Assembly: GCF_012911025.1 (NCBI RefSeq)
Contig: NZ_WUEI01000002.1
Span: 1-64,000 of the forward strand
Length of the DNA stretch: 64,000 nucleotides
From: Azoarcus sp. TTM-91
GTDB lineage: Bacteria > Pseudomonadota > Gammaproteobacteria > Burkholderiales > Rhodocyclaceae
Direction of reading: 5' to 3'
The position numbers and the translations under genes are program-made. Shown piece by piece: positions 31,551 to 40,231 of the stretch. The notes beneath the pieces were generated by a model. The model did not search any database and was not told where the DNA came from. It worked only from the letters and a program-made list of their open reading frames with translations. The stretch's first letter is position 1. The number at the start of each line of letters is the position of its first letter.

Positions 31551-32828
31551 ATGGACACCCAAGCCTATATGGAAGCCCTGGGCCGCCAAGCCCGCGCCGC
31601 TTCCCGCCAACTCGCCGCCGCCTCCACCGACGCCAAGAACCGCGCCCTGCGGGCCATGGCCGCCGCCGTCCGCGCCCAGCGCGAATCCCTGCTCGCTGCC
31701 AACGCGCGCGACCTGGAAGCCGCCCGCGCCGCCGGCCTGGACGCCGCGCTGATCGACCGCCTGGCGCTCACCGACAAGGTCATCGCCACCATGGCCGAAG
31801 GCCTGGAGCAGGTTGCCGCGCTGCCGGACCCGGTCGGCGAGATCACCGACATGAAGCGCCGCCCCAGCGGCATCCAGGTCGGCAAGATGCGGGTGCCGCT
31901 GGGCGTGATCGGCATCATCTATGAATCTCGCCCCAACGTGACGGCGGACGCCGCCGCGCTCTGCCTCAAGTCCGGCAACGCCGCCATCCTGCGCGGCGGC
32001 AAGGAAGCGCTGCACAGCAACCAGGCCATCGCCGCCTGCGTGCGCGCCGGCCTGGCCGAAGCCGGCTTGCCGGAGAGCGCGGTCCAAGTGGTGGAAACCG
32101 CGGACCGCGCCGCCGTCGGCGCCATGATCACCATGCCGGAGTATGTGGACGTGATCGTCCCCCGCGGCGGCAAGGGCCTGATCGAGCGCATCTCCCGCGA
32201 CGCCCGCGTGCCGGTGATCAAGCACCTGGACGGCAACTGCCATGTGTACGTGGACGACGATGCCGATCCCGCCAAGGTCGTCCCCATCGTCGAGAACGCC
32301 AAGACGCAGCGCTACGCCCCCTGCAACACCACGGAAAGCCTCGTTATCGCCCGGGGCGCTGCGCAGCGCTTCCTGCCGGAAATCGGCCGCATGCTGGCCG
32401 GCAAGGGCGTGGAAATGCGTGGCTGCCCGGAGAGCCTGGCGATCCTGCGCGAAGCCGGCATCGACCAACACTACCTGCGGGAGGCCACCGAGCAGGACTG
32501 GCGAGAGGAATACCTGGCGCCCATCATCGCGGTGAAGATCGTCGATGGACTGGACGCCGCCATCGAGCACATCAACACCTACAGCTCGCAGCACACCGAA
32601 GCCATCATCACCGAGAACTACAGCAGCGCGATGCGCTTCCTGCGCGAGGTGGACTCTGCCTCGGTGATGGTGAATGCCTCCACCCGCTTCGCCGACGGTT
32701 TCGAGTACGGACTGGGAGCGGAAATCGGCATTTCCACCGACAAGATCCACGCCCGCGGCCCGGTCGGCCTTGAGGGGCTGACCAGCCAGAAGTGGATCGT
32801 GTTCGGCAACGGTGAAGTACGCCGCTGA
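31551..32828 (+). CDS. proA: Gamma-glutamyl phosphate reductase
   Basis: NADPH reduction of glutamyl-5-phosphate to the semialdehyde in proline synthesis. The protein has 425 residues (E. coli 417). The catalytic cysteine lies in [11 protein letters not shown]. The cofactor-binding region is IYESRPNVT...[13 protein letters not shown], and [18 protein letters not shown] is the conserved end. It follows leuS-lptE-holA but has its own promoter candidate. The U-UCG hairpin at 32898 is its probable terminator. Confidence 0.97.
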   Translation: MDTQAYMEALGRQARAASRQLAAASTDAKNRALRAMAAAVRAQRESLLAANARDLEAARAAGLDAALIDRLALTDKVIATMAEGLEQVAALPDPVGEITDMKRRPSGIQVGKMRVPLGVIGIIYESRPNVTADAAALCLKSGNAAILRGGKEALHSNQAIAACVRAGLAEAGLPESAVQVVETADRAAVGAMITMPEYVDVIVPRGGKGLIERISRDARVPVIKHLDGNCHVYVDDDADPAKVVPIVENAKTQRYAPCNTTESLVIARGAAQRFLPEIGRMLAGKGVEMRGCPESLAILREAGIDQHYLREATEQDWREEYLAPIIAVKIVDGLDAAIEHINTYSSQHTEAIITENYSSAMRFLREVDSASVMVNASTRFADGFEYGLGAEIGISTDKIHARGPVGLEGLTSQKWIVFGNGEVRR

Positions 32829-32897
32829 GGCAGGACGGGTGAAAACCGAAAGGCGACCGGACGCGACCTATCTCAGCCGAGCGAGCGCCTCAACGAG

Positions 32898-32919
32898 AAT
32901 GCCCACTTCGGTGGGCATT
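32898..32919 (+). terminator. UUCG hairpin, probable proA terminator
   Basis: AATGCCCAC, tetraloop TTCG, GTGGGCATT, then TGCCTTTCG. The stem is very stable but the T-tract is short. Confidence 0.65.
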
Positions 32920-33149
32920 TGCCTTTCGTCGCATCCCCCTGCTCGGCACGCCCGACGCAAGCATGGCGGCCAGCGCGCCGCTGCCTCGCGCAGAACACGG
33001 CTAAACGCGCATCTCCAGCATTTTCACCCACTGTTCGTCAGCCTCCATGACTTACGCTGACGTCAACGTTATCCGAATAATTACGTAGCCTTCTGTATGC
33101 GTTGAGTAACCGGCCCGTGGCATAATCCACCCCAAGGGCTGTTTCCTGG

Positions 33150-33212
33150 CCCGCAGTTTTGCTCTGGGGTAGAGCAATCGGGTCGGCGGAATCCTCGGAT
33201 TCCGCCGCACCC
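33150..33212 (+). ncRNA. Two-hairpin structured RNA element (leader or small RNA candidate)
   Basis: Hairpin 1 is CCCG / TTGCTCT, loop GGGGT, AGAGCAA / CGGG (33150-33182). Hairpin 2 is GGGT / CGGCGGAATCC, tight CTCG turn, GGATTCCGCCG / ACCC with one bulged C (33180-33212). Both outer stems use the same GGG (33180-33182), so the two full forms are mutually exclusive, as in an attenuator or riboswitch-like leader. A -10-like CATAAT lies 24 bp upstream. It ends 36 bp before ogt. No known RNA family was recognised. Confidence 0.4.
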
Positions 33213-33248
33213 ACCTCTCAGCAGACCGCGCCGGCAACACGAGCGAGC

Positions 33249-33743
33249 ATGGTCATGCCCCCTTCCTCCCCCAACCTCTCCAGCTTTAGCGCCATCCTCC
33301 AGTTGCCTTTCGGCGGCTTCGGCCTGCGCTTTGCGGGCGACCAGCTCATTGAATTGCGCTTTCTGCCACCCGAGGCAGCGCCTCTGCCGCCGGACACGCC
33401 GCACGCCCGGCAGGTAACGGCGCAGATACTGGCTTGGCTGGCCGCCCCCCACACTGGGGCCGCCCCGCCGCTGGCCGAACGCGGTACGCCGTTCCAACGG
33501 GCCGTGTGGAACGCCATCAGGGCCATCCCTTGCGGCCAAACCCGCACCTATGGCGAACTCGCCCGGCTGATTGGCGGCAGTCCGCGCGCGGTCGGCCAGG
33601 CCTGCGGGGCAAATCCTTTTCCCTTGTTCACGCCCTGCCATCGAGTGGTATCGCGACAAGGGCTGGGCGGATTCGCCAACGCCTCCGACGGTTACCTGCT
33701 CTCCGCCAAACGCTGGCTATTGCATAACGAGGGCGCGATTTGA
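33249..33743 (+). CDS. ogt: Methylated-DNA--protein-cysteine methyltransferase
   Basis: Suicide repair of O6-methylguanine, 164 residues. The acceptor cysteine is C130 in PFPLFTPCHRVV, and the helix-turn-helix region is IPCGQTRTYGELA with the arginine finger in GSPRAVGQA. The start could be ATG 33249 or 33255; no good ribosome site distinguishes them. The stop overlaps the xerD TTG start, so the two repair/recombination genes are coupled. Confidence 0.93.
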   Translation: MVMPPSSPNLSSFSAILQLPFGGFGLRFAGDQLIELRFLPPEAAPLPPDTPHARQVTAQILAWLAAPHTGAAPPLAERGTPFQRAVWNAIRAIPCGQTRTYGELARLIGGSPRAVGQACGANPFPLFTPCHRVVSRQGLGGFANASDGYLLSAKRWLLHNEGAI

Positions 33744-34657
33744 ACGCCACCGAAAGCGGGCTGGATACGGCCACCCGGAGCGAACTGGATCGCTTCACCG
33801 ACACGCTCTGGCTCGAGCACGGCCTGGCCCGCAATACCTTGGCGGGCTATCGCAGCGATCTCGCATTATTCGCTGCCTGGCTCGAGAAACGCGGCGGCGA
33901 ATTGAAGCGGGCAAACGGTCATGAGCTCGCCGCCTATCTCGCCGAATTCAGCCTCCGCGCAAAACCCGCCAGCCAACGCAGGCTGTTATCCGCCTGGCGG
34001 CGCTATTACCGTATGCAACTTACCCAGGGGGAGATAAGCGAGGATCCCACTCTCATTCTGGATTCCCCGCTGCCCACGCAGCGCTTTCCACGCACGCTAT
34101 CGGAGAAGCAAGTGGAGGCACTCCTGTCCGCCCCGGATACCGACTCACCGCTTGGCCTCCGCGACCGCTGCATGCTGGAGGTGCTGTACGCGACAGGCCT
34201 GCGGGTTTCCGAGCTGATTGGCCTCAAGACATTCGCCATCTCTCTCAATGAAGGCCTGGTTCGTGTCATCGGCAAAGGCAGCAAGGAGCGCCTGGTGCCA
34301 CTGGGCGATATCGCCGCGGAATGGATACAGCGATATGTGCGTGAGGCGCGAAGCGAATTACTGGGAGCCCAGCGCGCGGATGAAATATTCTTGACCCGCC
34401 GTGGGCAAGCGATGACCCGGCAGATGTTCTGGCGTATCGTCAAACAGCACGCTCTTCAAGCCGGCATTCCGACCGACAGGATATCGCCCCACACATTGCG
34501 CCACGCTTTTGCAACTCATCTCCTGAACCACGGTGCGGATCTACGCGTTGTGCAAATGCTGCTCGGCCACGCTGACATCTCGACCACTCAGGTCTATACC
34601 CATGTTGCCCGCGAACGCCTGAAGCAATTGCATACCGCGCACCATCCACGCGCGTAA
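33740..34657 (+). CDS. xerD: Tyrosine recombinase XerD
   Basis: Chromosome-dimer resolution at dif, with XerC. The protein has 305 residues (E. coli 298). The catalytic set is complete: R155 (TGLRVSEL), K179 (GKGSKERLVPL), H251/R254 (HTLRHAFATHLL), H277 (LGHADISTTQ) and nucleophile Y286 (VYTH). The TTG start at 33740 overlaps the ogt stop (TTGA). The first clear homology (about residue 14 on) supports it or a slightly later start. XerD rather than XerC is favoured by the N-terminal FTDTLWLEHGLARNTL. Confidence 0.95.
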   Translation: MNATESGLDTATRSELDRFTDTLWLEHGLARNTLAGYRSDLALFAAWLEKRGGELKRANGHELAAYLAEFSLRAKPASQRRLLSAWRRYYRMQLTQGEISEDPTLILDSPLPTQRFPRTLSEKQVEALLSAPDTDSPLGLRDRCMLEVLYATGLRVSELIGLKTFAISLNEGLVRVIGKGSKERLVPLGDIAAEWIQRYVREARSELLGAQRADEIFLTRRGQAMTRQMFWRIVKQHALQAGIPTDRISPHTLRHAFATHLLNHGADLRVVQMLLGHADISTTQVYTHVARERLKQLHTAHHPRA

Positions 34658-34704
34658 AAAGCCCCAACCTGAACCCTCCCCATCCCGATTACATTCCTGC
34701 AATC

Positions 34705-35193
34705 ATGAGCAAGCCCGGCAAGAACGCCCCTGAAACGCCCGCCACCCGTTTCCTGAAGGATCACGGAATCTCGCATTCCGACCATCTCTATGAATACGAG
34801 GAACATGGCGGCACGGCGGTTTCGTCCCGCTCATTGAATGTGCCCGAACATGCGGTGGTGAAAACCCTGATCATGGAAGACGAGAATGGTGGCCCACTCA
34901 TCGTGCTGATGCACGGAGACCGTAAAGTCTCGACCAAGGAACTGGCGCGCCAGGCGGGATGCAAGCGCATCGAACCCTGCAAGCCGGAAACCGCAAACCG
35001 GCATTCCGGATATCTCGTCGGCGGCACATCCCCCTTCGGAACAAAGAAAAAAATGCCTGTTTTCATGGAGAGGACGATACTTGACCTCCCATTGATCTAT
35101 ATCAATGGAGGCAGGCGTGGCTATCTCGTCGGCCTCCATCCACAAGACATTCTCCGCACCCTGCAACCCACTCTGGTTACGGTGGCGCAATGA
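34705..35193 (+). CDS. ybaK: YbaK/EbsC-type Cys-tRNA(Pro) deacylase
   Basis: Trans-editing enzyme that removes cysteine mis-attached to tRNA-Pro. The protein has 162 residues (E. coli YbaK 159). The family core VVKTLIMED, the catalytic-lysine region in HAVVKTL, and the conserved end VGGTSPFGTKKKMPVFM and GYLVGL are all present. It stands alone between xerD and the H-NS-like gene. Confidence 0.92.
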   Translation: MSKPGKNAPETPATRFLKDHGISHSDHLYEYEEHGGTAVSSRSLNVPEHAVVKTLIMEDENGGPLIVLMHGDRKVSTKELARQAGCKRIEPCKPETANRHSGYLVGGTSPFGTKKKMPVFMERTILDLPLIYINGGRRGYLVGLHPQDILRTLQPTLVTVAQ

Positions 35194-35256
35194 AAAGCCA
35201 CTGAATTCCGTCAATTTCCGGATACACGCATAGCGGGTATTTCATTTTTCCGGATA

Positions 35257-35286
35257 TTGATGGCAGAATCGGGAGCACGTTATACA
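35257..35286 (+). promoter_or_regulatory. Promoter candidate of the H-NS-like gene
   Basis: TTGATG, 18-bp spacer, TATACA, ending 62 bp before the ATG at 35349, in an A/T-rich stretch typical of self-regulated nucleoid-protein genes. Confidence 0.5.
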
Positions 35287-35348
35287 AGGTCATTTCCCGC
35301 GCCGAATTAAGTCCAGAAATCCGGGAAGACCAAACAAGTGGAGAAATC

Positions 35349-35705
35349 ATGGATCTTGGCAAAATGTCGCTGACCGAACTGCGCCGCCTGCAGTCTAAGG
35401 TGGAGTCCGAAATCCGTCGCCGGAGCGATTCCACCCGCCGCGATTTGCTGAAGCGGATGCAAAAAATGGCCGCGGAAGAAGGCTTGTCTCTGGACGATCT
35501 TCTCGGCAACAGCCAGGACACAGACAAGGCTGCACCCGCGGCAAAACGTGGTCGGCGTGCGGGCCCGAAGAAGGCCAGCCCGTCCGTGATCAAGTATCGC
35601 CATCCCGAGAATCCGGATGTCGGCTGGAGCGGCCGCGGTCGCAAACCGCAATGGGCCCTGGACTGGCTGGCACAGGGAAAATCGCTGGACGAACTGGCCG
35701 CCTGA
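35349..35705 (+). CDS. H-NS family nucleoid protein (BpH3/Bv3F type)
   Basis: A protein of 118 residues. The N-terminal helical oligomerisation segment (about 1-50) is LTELRRLQSKVESEIRR and onward. A basic linker KRGRRAGPKK (about 66-75) leads to the AT-hook-like DNA-binding core YRHPENPDVGWSGRGRKPQW, ending LDELAA. In Betaproteobacteria this core is the H-NS signature. The start has GGAG at good spacing. It likely silences A/T-rich, horizontally acquired DNA. It has its own terminator at 35724. Confidence 0.94.
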   Translation: MDLGKMSLTELRRLQSKVESEIRRRSDSTRRDLLKRMQKMAAEEGLSLDDLLGNSQDTDKAAPAAKRGRRAGPKKASPSVIKYRHPENPDVGWSGRGRKPQWALDWLAQGKSLDELAA

Positions 35706-35723
35706 TTCCCACCTCGTCGAAAT

Positions 35724-35750
35724 GAAAAACCGCCTGCTTGGCGGTTTTTC
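35724..35750. terminator. Intrinsic terminator between the H-NS-like gene and folB
   Basis: AAAAACCGCC, loop TGCTT, GGCGGTTTTT. It is symmetric, so it serves both converging genes. Confidence 0.92.
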
Positions 35751-35761
35751 ATTTTCCAGGA

Positions 35762-36163
35762 CTAGGGTTTTCCCTCAGCTCCAACAATCAGCCCTGAATC
35801 CGGCAAAGGAATTCCTTCACGGCCACGCTGAATAAAAACCCCAACGCGGCGAACGCCTTTCATTACCCCGATCTTCGCGATCCGGATTTTCACCCAAGGC
35901 GCCCCGAACTCCTCGAACAGCAGGCCGACCACGAACTCTCCGAGCGTTTCGATCAGGTTGAAATGCCTGGCCGACAACTCCGCCCTAATACGCTCGATAA
36001 CATCCGCATAATTGATCGTATCGGCGATGTCGTCGCGCTGCGCCGCACTGTCCGGCACACCGAAGGTCAGGTTTAGCTCCACCGTCTGGGGGGCAGCCTT
36101 TTCCCGCGAATATATTCCCACCCAAGCCTGCACCCTGAGTTCTTCGATGAAGATGAAATCCAT
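35762..36163 (-). CDS. folB: Dihydroneopterin aldolase
   Basis: Retro-aldol cleavage of dihydroneopterin in folate synthesis. The protein has 133 residues (E. coli FolB 122). It opens with FIFIEELRVQAWVGIYSRE, has the tyrosine in INYADV, and the catalytic lysine in IAKIGVMKGVRRVGVFIQRG. The usual KPGA is KIGV here. A 15-residue tail extends past the family end. It is divergent from plsY, the usual neighbour in proteobacteria. Confidence 0.9.
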   Translation of the reverse strand: MDFIFIEELRVQAWVGIYSREKAAPQTVELNLTFGVPDSAAQRDDIADTINYADVIERIRAELSARHFNLIETLGEFVVGLLFEEFGAPWVKIRIAKIGVMKGVRRVGVFIQRGREGIPLPDSGLIVGAEGKP

Positions 36164-36268
36164 GCTCGTTCCCGATTAGAATCGCCGCGATTTTAGCTTG
36201 GGCGTTGCTGTAGCGCCTCCAAACACCTTGATCTCGCCGGCGCCGCCAACGCGCAATCTGGAGAAACA

Positions 36269-36868
36269 ATGCCCCTGGATCATGTCCTGCTGCTGATCGG
36301 AGCCTATCTGCTGGGCTCGATTCCTTTCGCCATCGTCAGCAGCCGCTTGCTCGGCCTGGAAGACCCGCGTCGCTATGGTTCCGGCAATCCGGGCGCAACC
36401 AACGTATTGCGCAGCGGCAACAAGAAGGCTGCCGCGCTGACCCTGCTGGGAGACTGCCTGAAGGGCTTGTTGGCAGTCTGGCTTGCCGGCATGCTCGGCT
36501 TCGACCCCACCTGGTGCGCCCTCGCCGGCCTTGCCGCCTTCCTTGGCCATGTGTTCACCATTTTCCTGCGCTTCAACGGCGGCAAAGGGGTTGCTACCGC
36601 CCTGGGCGTACTCGCTGCGCTGGACTACCGCATTGCGCTCTCCTGCCTGGCAATCTGGATCGCCACCGCCTACTTCAGCCGCTACTCCTCTGCTGCCGCG
36701 GTGGCGGCGGCAGTCGCCGCTCCGGCAGCGTCATTGCTGGTATTCGGCCCCCAGGCCACGAGCCTGGCCGTGCTGGTTATGAGCGCCGTCCTGCTATGGC
36801 GCCACAGCGCGAACATCAAGCGCCTGATGGCCGGCACCGAGAGCCGGATAGGCGCCAAGAAGGGGTAA
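36269..36868 (+). CDS. plsY: Glycerol-3-phosphate acyltransferase PlsY
   Basis: Inner-membrane enzyme transferring acyl from acyl-phosphate to glycerol-3-phosphate. The protein has 199 residues and about five membrane helices. The three cytosolic motifs are intact: GSIPFAI near the start, [14 protein letters not shown] (about 38-51), and [18 protein letters not shown] (about 93-110), with a late HSANIKRL. It is divergent from folB and convergent with tsaD. Confidence 0.97.
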   Translation: MPLDHVLLLIGAYLLGSIPFAIVSSRLLGLEDPRRYGSGNPGATNVLRSGNKKAAALTLLGDCLKGLLAVWLAGMLGFDPTWCALAGLAAFLGHVFTIFLRFNGGKGVATALGVLAALDYRIALSCLAIWIATAYFSRYSSAAAVAAAVAAPAASLLVFGPQATSLAVLVMSAVLLWRHSANIKRLMAGTESRIGAKKG

Positions 36869-36891
36869 AGAGCTCGCGGGCCCGCACGGGC

Positions 36892-37920
36892 TCAGGCCCC
36901 CAGCGGCGGCTTCAACTCCATCAGCGGCCAGCGCGGCCTCACCCGCAGCGCCGGCATCTGCGGCGGCCGCTCTCCCGCCGCGAAACGCAGCCCGCCGGCG
37001 AAAGCGATCATCGCTCCGTTATCGGTACACAACTCGGGCTCCGGATAATGCACCCGCCACCCGCGCTTCGCCGTGGCCGCGTTCAGTTGCTGGCGCAGCG
37101 CCCGGTTCGCCCCGACGCCCCCAGCGACAACCAGGGTTCTCAGCCCCTCAGCTTTCATCGCTGAAAGCGCCTTAGCACACAAGACCTCCACCACGGCCAA
37201 CTGGAAATCCGCAGCCAGATCCGCCGCATCCCCGGGTTGCCACGCCTCTGACGACACCACGTTCAGCACCGCCGTTTTCAGGCCGCTGAAGCTGAAGTCC
37301 AGATCAGGCGAATGCAGCATGGGCCGCGGCAAACGGAATCGGCCTGCCTGCCCCTGTTCCGCAAGGCGGGCAAGTTGCGGGCCCCCGGGGTAACCCAGGC
37401 CAAGCAGCTTGGCCGTCTTGTCGAAAGCCTCGCCGGCGGCATCATCCAGGGACTCTCCCAGGAGCGTGTAGTCCCCCACGCCAGCCACACGCATCAACTG
37501 GGTATGTCCGCCGGAAACCAGCAGAGCGATGAAAGGGAAGGCGGGAGGATCCGCGGACAGGAGCGGCGAGAGCAAGTGCCCCTCCAGATGGTGCACCGGC
37601 AGGACGGGAATGCCCGCAGCCAGCCCGAGTGACTCGGCCACGCTCGCCCCCACCAGCAGGGCCCCCGCCAAGCCCGGCCCTGCCGTATAGGCAACGCCAT
37701 CGATATCGCCCACCTCGAGTGCAGCCTCGGCCAGCGTCTGCCGGATCAGCAAGGGCAACCGCCGGATGTGGTCGCGCGAAGCCAGCTCGGGCACAACGCC
37801 ACCGTACTCGGCGTGCAGTTCAATCTGCGAATGCAGCCGGTGGCAGAGAAGCCCGGCCTCGGTGTCATACACCGCAACGCCGGTTTCATCGCAAGACGTT
37901 TCGATGCCCAGCACCTTCAT
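36892..37920 (-). CDS. tsaD: tRNA threonylcarbamoyladenosine synthase subunit TsaD
   Basis: Transfers threonylcarbamoyl to A37 of ANN-decoding tRNAs, with TsaB/TsaE. The protein has 342 residues (E. coli 337). It opens [14 protein letters not shown]. The metal-binding [12 protein letters not shown], the ASKH-fold [10 protein letters not shown] and the late [12 protein letters not shown] are diagnostic. The ATG at 37920 gives the canonical start. It is divergent from rpsU with 135 bp between, the order seen across proteobacteria. Confidence 0.97.
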   Translation of the reverse strand: MKVLGIETSCDETGVAVYDTEAGLLCHRLHSQIELHAEYGGVVPELASRDHIRRLPLLIRQTLAEAALEVGDIDGVAYTAGPGLAGALLVGASVAESLGLAAGIPVLPVHHLEGHLLSPLLSADPPAFPFIALLVSGGHTQLMRVAGVGDYTLLGESLDDAAGEAFDKTAKLLGLGYPGGPQLARLAEQGQAGRFRLPRPMLHSPDLDFSFSGLKTAVLNVVSSEAWQPGDAADLAADFQLAVVEVLCAKALSAMKAEGLRTLVVAGGVGANRALRQQLNAATAKRGWRVHYPEPELCTDNGAMIAFAGGLRFAAGERPPQMPALRVRPRWPLMELKPPLGA

Positions 37921-37987
37921 AAGAACCATCCAGTTGATTCGGGCGCACATTCTAACCACCCGCCGCCGACTTCGGGACCAACGGCGC

Positions 37988-38016
37988 TTGCCACGACGGG
38001 GCCGAGCGGTTATATT
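37988..38016 (+). promoter_or_regulatory. Promoter of the rpsU-dnaG-rpoD operon
   Basis: TTGCCA, 17-bp spacer, TATATT; the ATG of rpsU follows 39 bp downstream. It is the best sigma-70 match in this region. Confidence 0.7.
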
Positions 38017-38055
38017 CGCGACCTTTCTGTCCACCAGACATCCGAGGAAGTAGCA

Positions 38056-38268
38056 ATGCCGGGTATTCGCGTCAAGGAAAATGAGCCGTTTGAAGTTGCG
38101 ATCCGCCGCTTCAAGCGCACCATCGAGAAGACCGGTGTGCTGACTGAGCTTCGCTCTCGCGAGTTCTACGAGAAGCCCACCGCCGAGCGCAAGCGCAAGC
38201 TGGCTGCCGCCGTGAAGCGCAATCACAAGCGCCTCCGCAGCCAGATGCTGCCGCCGAAGCTTTACTGA
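38056..38268 (+). CDS. rpsU: Ribosomal protein bS21
   Basis: Small-subunit protein needed for initiation, 70 residues. It opens [20 protein letters not shown] and ends [13 protein letters not shown], very basic and lacking any insertion. GAGGAAG lies before the start. It is first gene of the macromolecular-synthesis operon with dnaG and rpoD. The 83-bp gap to dnaG includes a G/C-rich repeat (GGGCGGAAACCCC...GGTTCCGCCC) that could act as the partial terminator or processing site known between rpsU and dnaG in E. coli. Confidence 0.97.
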   Translation: MPGIRVKENEPFEVAIRRFKRTIEKTGVLTELRSREFYEKPTAERKRKLAAAVKRNHKRLRSQMLPPKLY

Positions 38269-38351
38269 TTTTCTTCCGGCCAGTCCGGTTGCTCGCGCGC
38301 CGGGCGGAAACCCCTTAGAGGGTTCCGCCCGGCGCCGCGTTTTTCTGCGCG

Positions 38352-40184
38352 ATGATTCCTCAGTCCTTCGTCCAGGACCTCCTCGCCCGAGTCGACATCG
38401 TCGACGTCATCGAACGCCACCTCCCCTTGAAAAAAGGCGGTGCGAACTACTTCGCCTGCTGCCCGTTCCATGGGGAAAAGTCCGCCTCCTTCTCGGTCAG
38501 CCCGAGCAAGCAGTTCTATCACTGCTTCGGCTGCGGGGCCCATGGCAGCGCGATCGGCTTCCTGATGGAGTACAGCGGCCTCGGCTTCGTCGAAGCCGTA
38601 AAGGAGCTCGCCGGCCAGGTCGGCCTTCAGGTCCCGGACGACGGCAAGCACGCGCAGCACCAGGACGATGGCCACGACCAGCTTCTCGAAGCCACCGCCG
38701 CCGCCGCCCGCTTCTATCGTGAGCAGCTGAAGCACGCCCCGGTCGCGATCGACTATCTGAAACGCCGCGGCCTCAGCGGCGAAATCGCCGCCCGTTTCGG
38801 CATCGGCTTCGCGCCCGATGACTGGCAGGCGCTGCAGCAGATCTTCAAGGATTACCAAGACAAGGCGCTTTCCGATGCCGGGCTGGTCATCGACAACGAC
38901 GCCGGCCGGCGCTACGACCGCTTCCGCAACCGCATCATCTTCCCGATCCACGACAGACGCGGCCGAGTCATCGCGTTCGGCGGACGAGTGCTGGACAGCG
39001 GCGAGCCCAAGTACCTGAACTCTCCCGAAACCCCACTGTTCGAGAAGGGGCGCGAGTTGTATGGCCTCTTCCTCGCGCAGAAGCCAATTCGGGACAACGG
39101 CTTTGCGCTGGTCGTCGAAGGCTATATGGACGTCGTCGCGCTGGCGCAGTACGGCGTCGAGAATGCGGTCGCCACCTTGGGCACAGCGACTACCCCCCAT
39201 CACATCAACACCTTGCTGCGGCAGACGGATCGCATCGTCTTCTGTTTCGACGGCGACACTGCCGGCCGCCGCGCCGCCTGGCGCGCGCTTGAGAATTCGC
39301 TGGAGGCGTTGCGCGACGACGCCGCCCTAGCCTTCCTCTTCCTGCCGGCGGAGCACGACCCGGACTCCTTCGTCCGCGCCGAGGGCGCCGACGCCTTCCG
39401 CAGCGCCGCAAAAGCCGCGCTTCCACTGACCGGCTTCCTCATGCAGGAACTCATCCAGCGCTGCCCACTGGACACCCCGGAAGGGCGCGCCCGGCTGGTA
39501 CATGAAGCACGTCCGCTGATCACCCGCGTCGCCGCACCACTGCTGCGCCTGCAACTGGTGAAAAGCCTCGCCGACGCCAGCGAGCTGAGCCAGCAAGAGG
39601 TCGAGCACGCCTTCGGCTTTCAGCCCCAGGGCCAGCAACGCCAGCAGGAAGAGAGAAAACCGGGCCGTCGAGATGGCTTCTTTCCATCCTCAGCCCAACG
39701 CACTACGAAACACCAAGGCCGGCGCAAACCACCCTCAACCTCGGGCACCCTGCTGCGCCTCGTGCTTCAGCATCCCACCTGGGCTGCACGCCTGCCAGTG
39801 GACCTCCTGCCCAACGACAGTGACGAAGGCCGCGCCCTGATCGCCATCGTGGACCTGGTCAGCCTCGGGGAACCGATTCCGGCGGGCGGACTCGGAGCAC
39901 TCATCGAGCGCTTCCGCGAAACCCCGCACAGCGAAACCTTCGCCCGCGTAGCCAGCGAGCAGGTCGAAACCGAGTTCGACGAAGCCATCGTCGAGACCTT
40001 GTTCGAGGACACTCTGCGCAAACTGCACGCCGACACCGTCACGCGGGACATCGCGCAACTGGAAAACCGCATCCGCGAAGGCGGCCTCTCATCCGACGAG
40101 AGCCGCCAACTCGCCCACCGCCTCGCGGAACTGCTCATGGAAAAGCGGAACCTCGTCACGGCGGGAAAAGTCTCAGATTTATAG
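38352..40184 (+). CDS. dnaG: DNA primase
   Basis: Makes RNA primers for replication, 610 residues. The zinc ribbon is CCPFH...HCFGCG (C37, H40, C58, C61). The TOPRIM core contains [15 protein letters not shown] and the DGD-type [11 protein letters not shown]. The C-terminal helicase-binding domain (about 450-610) is variable and follows a Gln/Lys/Arg-rich linker near 420-460. Its stop (TAG) directly abuts a TATAAT for rpoD. Confidence 0.97.
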   Translation: MIPQSFVQDLLARVDIVDVIERHLPLKKGGANYFACCPFHGEKSASFSVSPSKQFYHCFGCGAHGSAIGFLMEYSGLGFVEAVKELAGQVGLQVPDDGKHAQHQDDGHDQLLEATAAAARFYREQLKHAPVAIDYLKRRGLSGEIAARFGIGFAPDDWQALQQIFKDYQDKALSDAGLVIDNDAGRRYDRFRNRIIFPIHDRRGRVIAFGGRVLDSGEPKYLNSPETPLFEKGRELYGLFLAQKPIRDNGFALVVEGYMDVVALAQYGVENAVATLGTATTPHHINTLLRQTDRIVFCFDGDTAGRRAAWRALENSLEALRDDAALAFLFLPAEHDPDSFVRAEGADAFRSAAKAALPLTGFLMQELIQRCPLDTPEGRARLVHEARPLITRVAAPLLRLQLVKSLADASELSQQEVEHAFGFQPQGQQRQQEERKPGRRDGFFPSSAQRTTKHQGRRKPPSTSGTLLRLVLQHPTWAARLPVDLLPNDSDEGRALIAIVDLVSLGEPIPAGGLGALIERFRETPHSETFARVASEQVETEFDEAIVETLFEDTLRKLHADTVTRDIAQLENRIREGGLSSDESRQLAHRLAELLMEKRNLVTAGKVSDL

Positions 40185-40190
40185 TATAAT
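40185..40190 (+). promoter_or_regulatory. -10 candidate of an internal rpoD promoter
   Basis: A perfect TATAAT immediately follows the dnaG stop, 41 bp before the rpoD ATG. The -35 position holds only CGGGAA. It would allow rpoD expression independent of rpsU, as with the internal promoters in E. coli. Confidence 0.45.
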
Positions 40191-40231
40191 TTCCTGTTTC
40201 CCATTCTCTTCTGGCCTGACTGAGGAGTGCC

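Larger units (their letters stand above)
32829..33248. other. 420-bp structured intergenic region between proA and ogt
   Basis: No gene is supported. The region contains the proA terminator hairpin (32898-32919), an inverted repeat CGTCAGC-N13-GCTGACG (33036-33062), an A/T-rich island around 33068-33100, a possible -10 CATAAT (33121-33126), and two strong adjacent hairpins (33150-33212) described separately. Confidence 0.6.

Noticed and set aside
33121..33248. 6S RNA gene
   Set aside because: The region folds into two short hairpins rather than one long bulged rod, and the characteristic open-promoter bubble could not be drawn. It is kept only as an unnamed RNA candidate.
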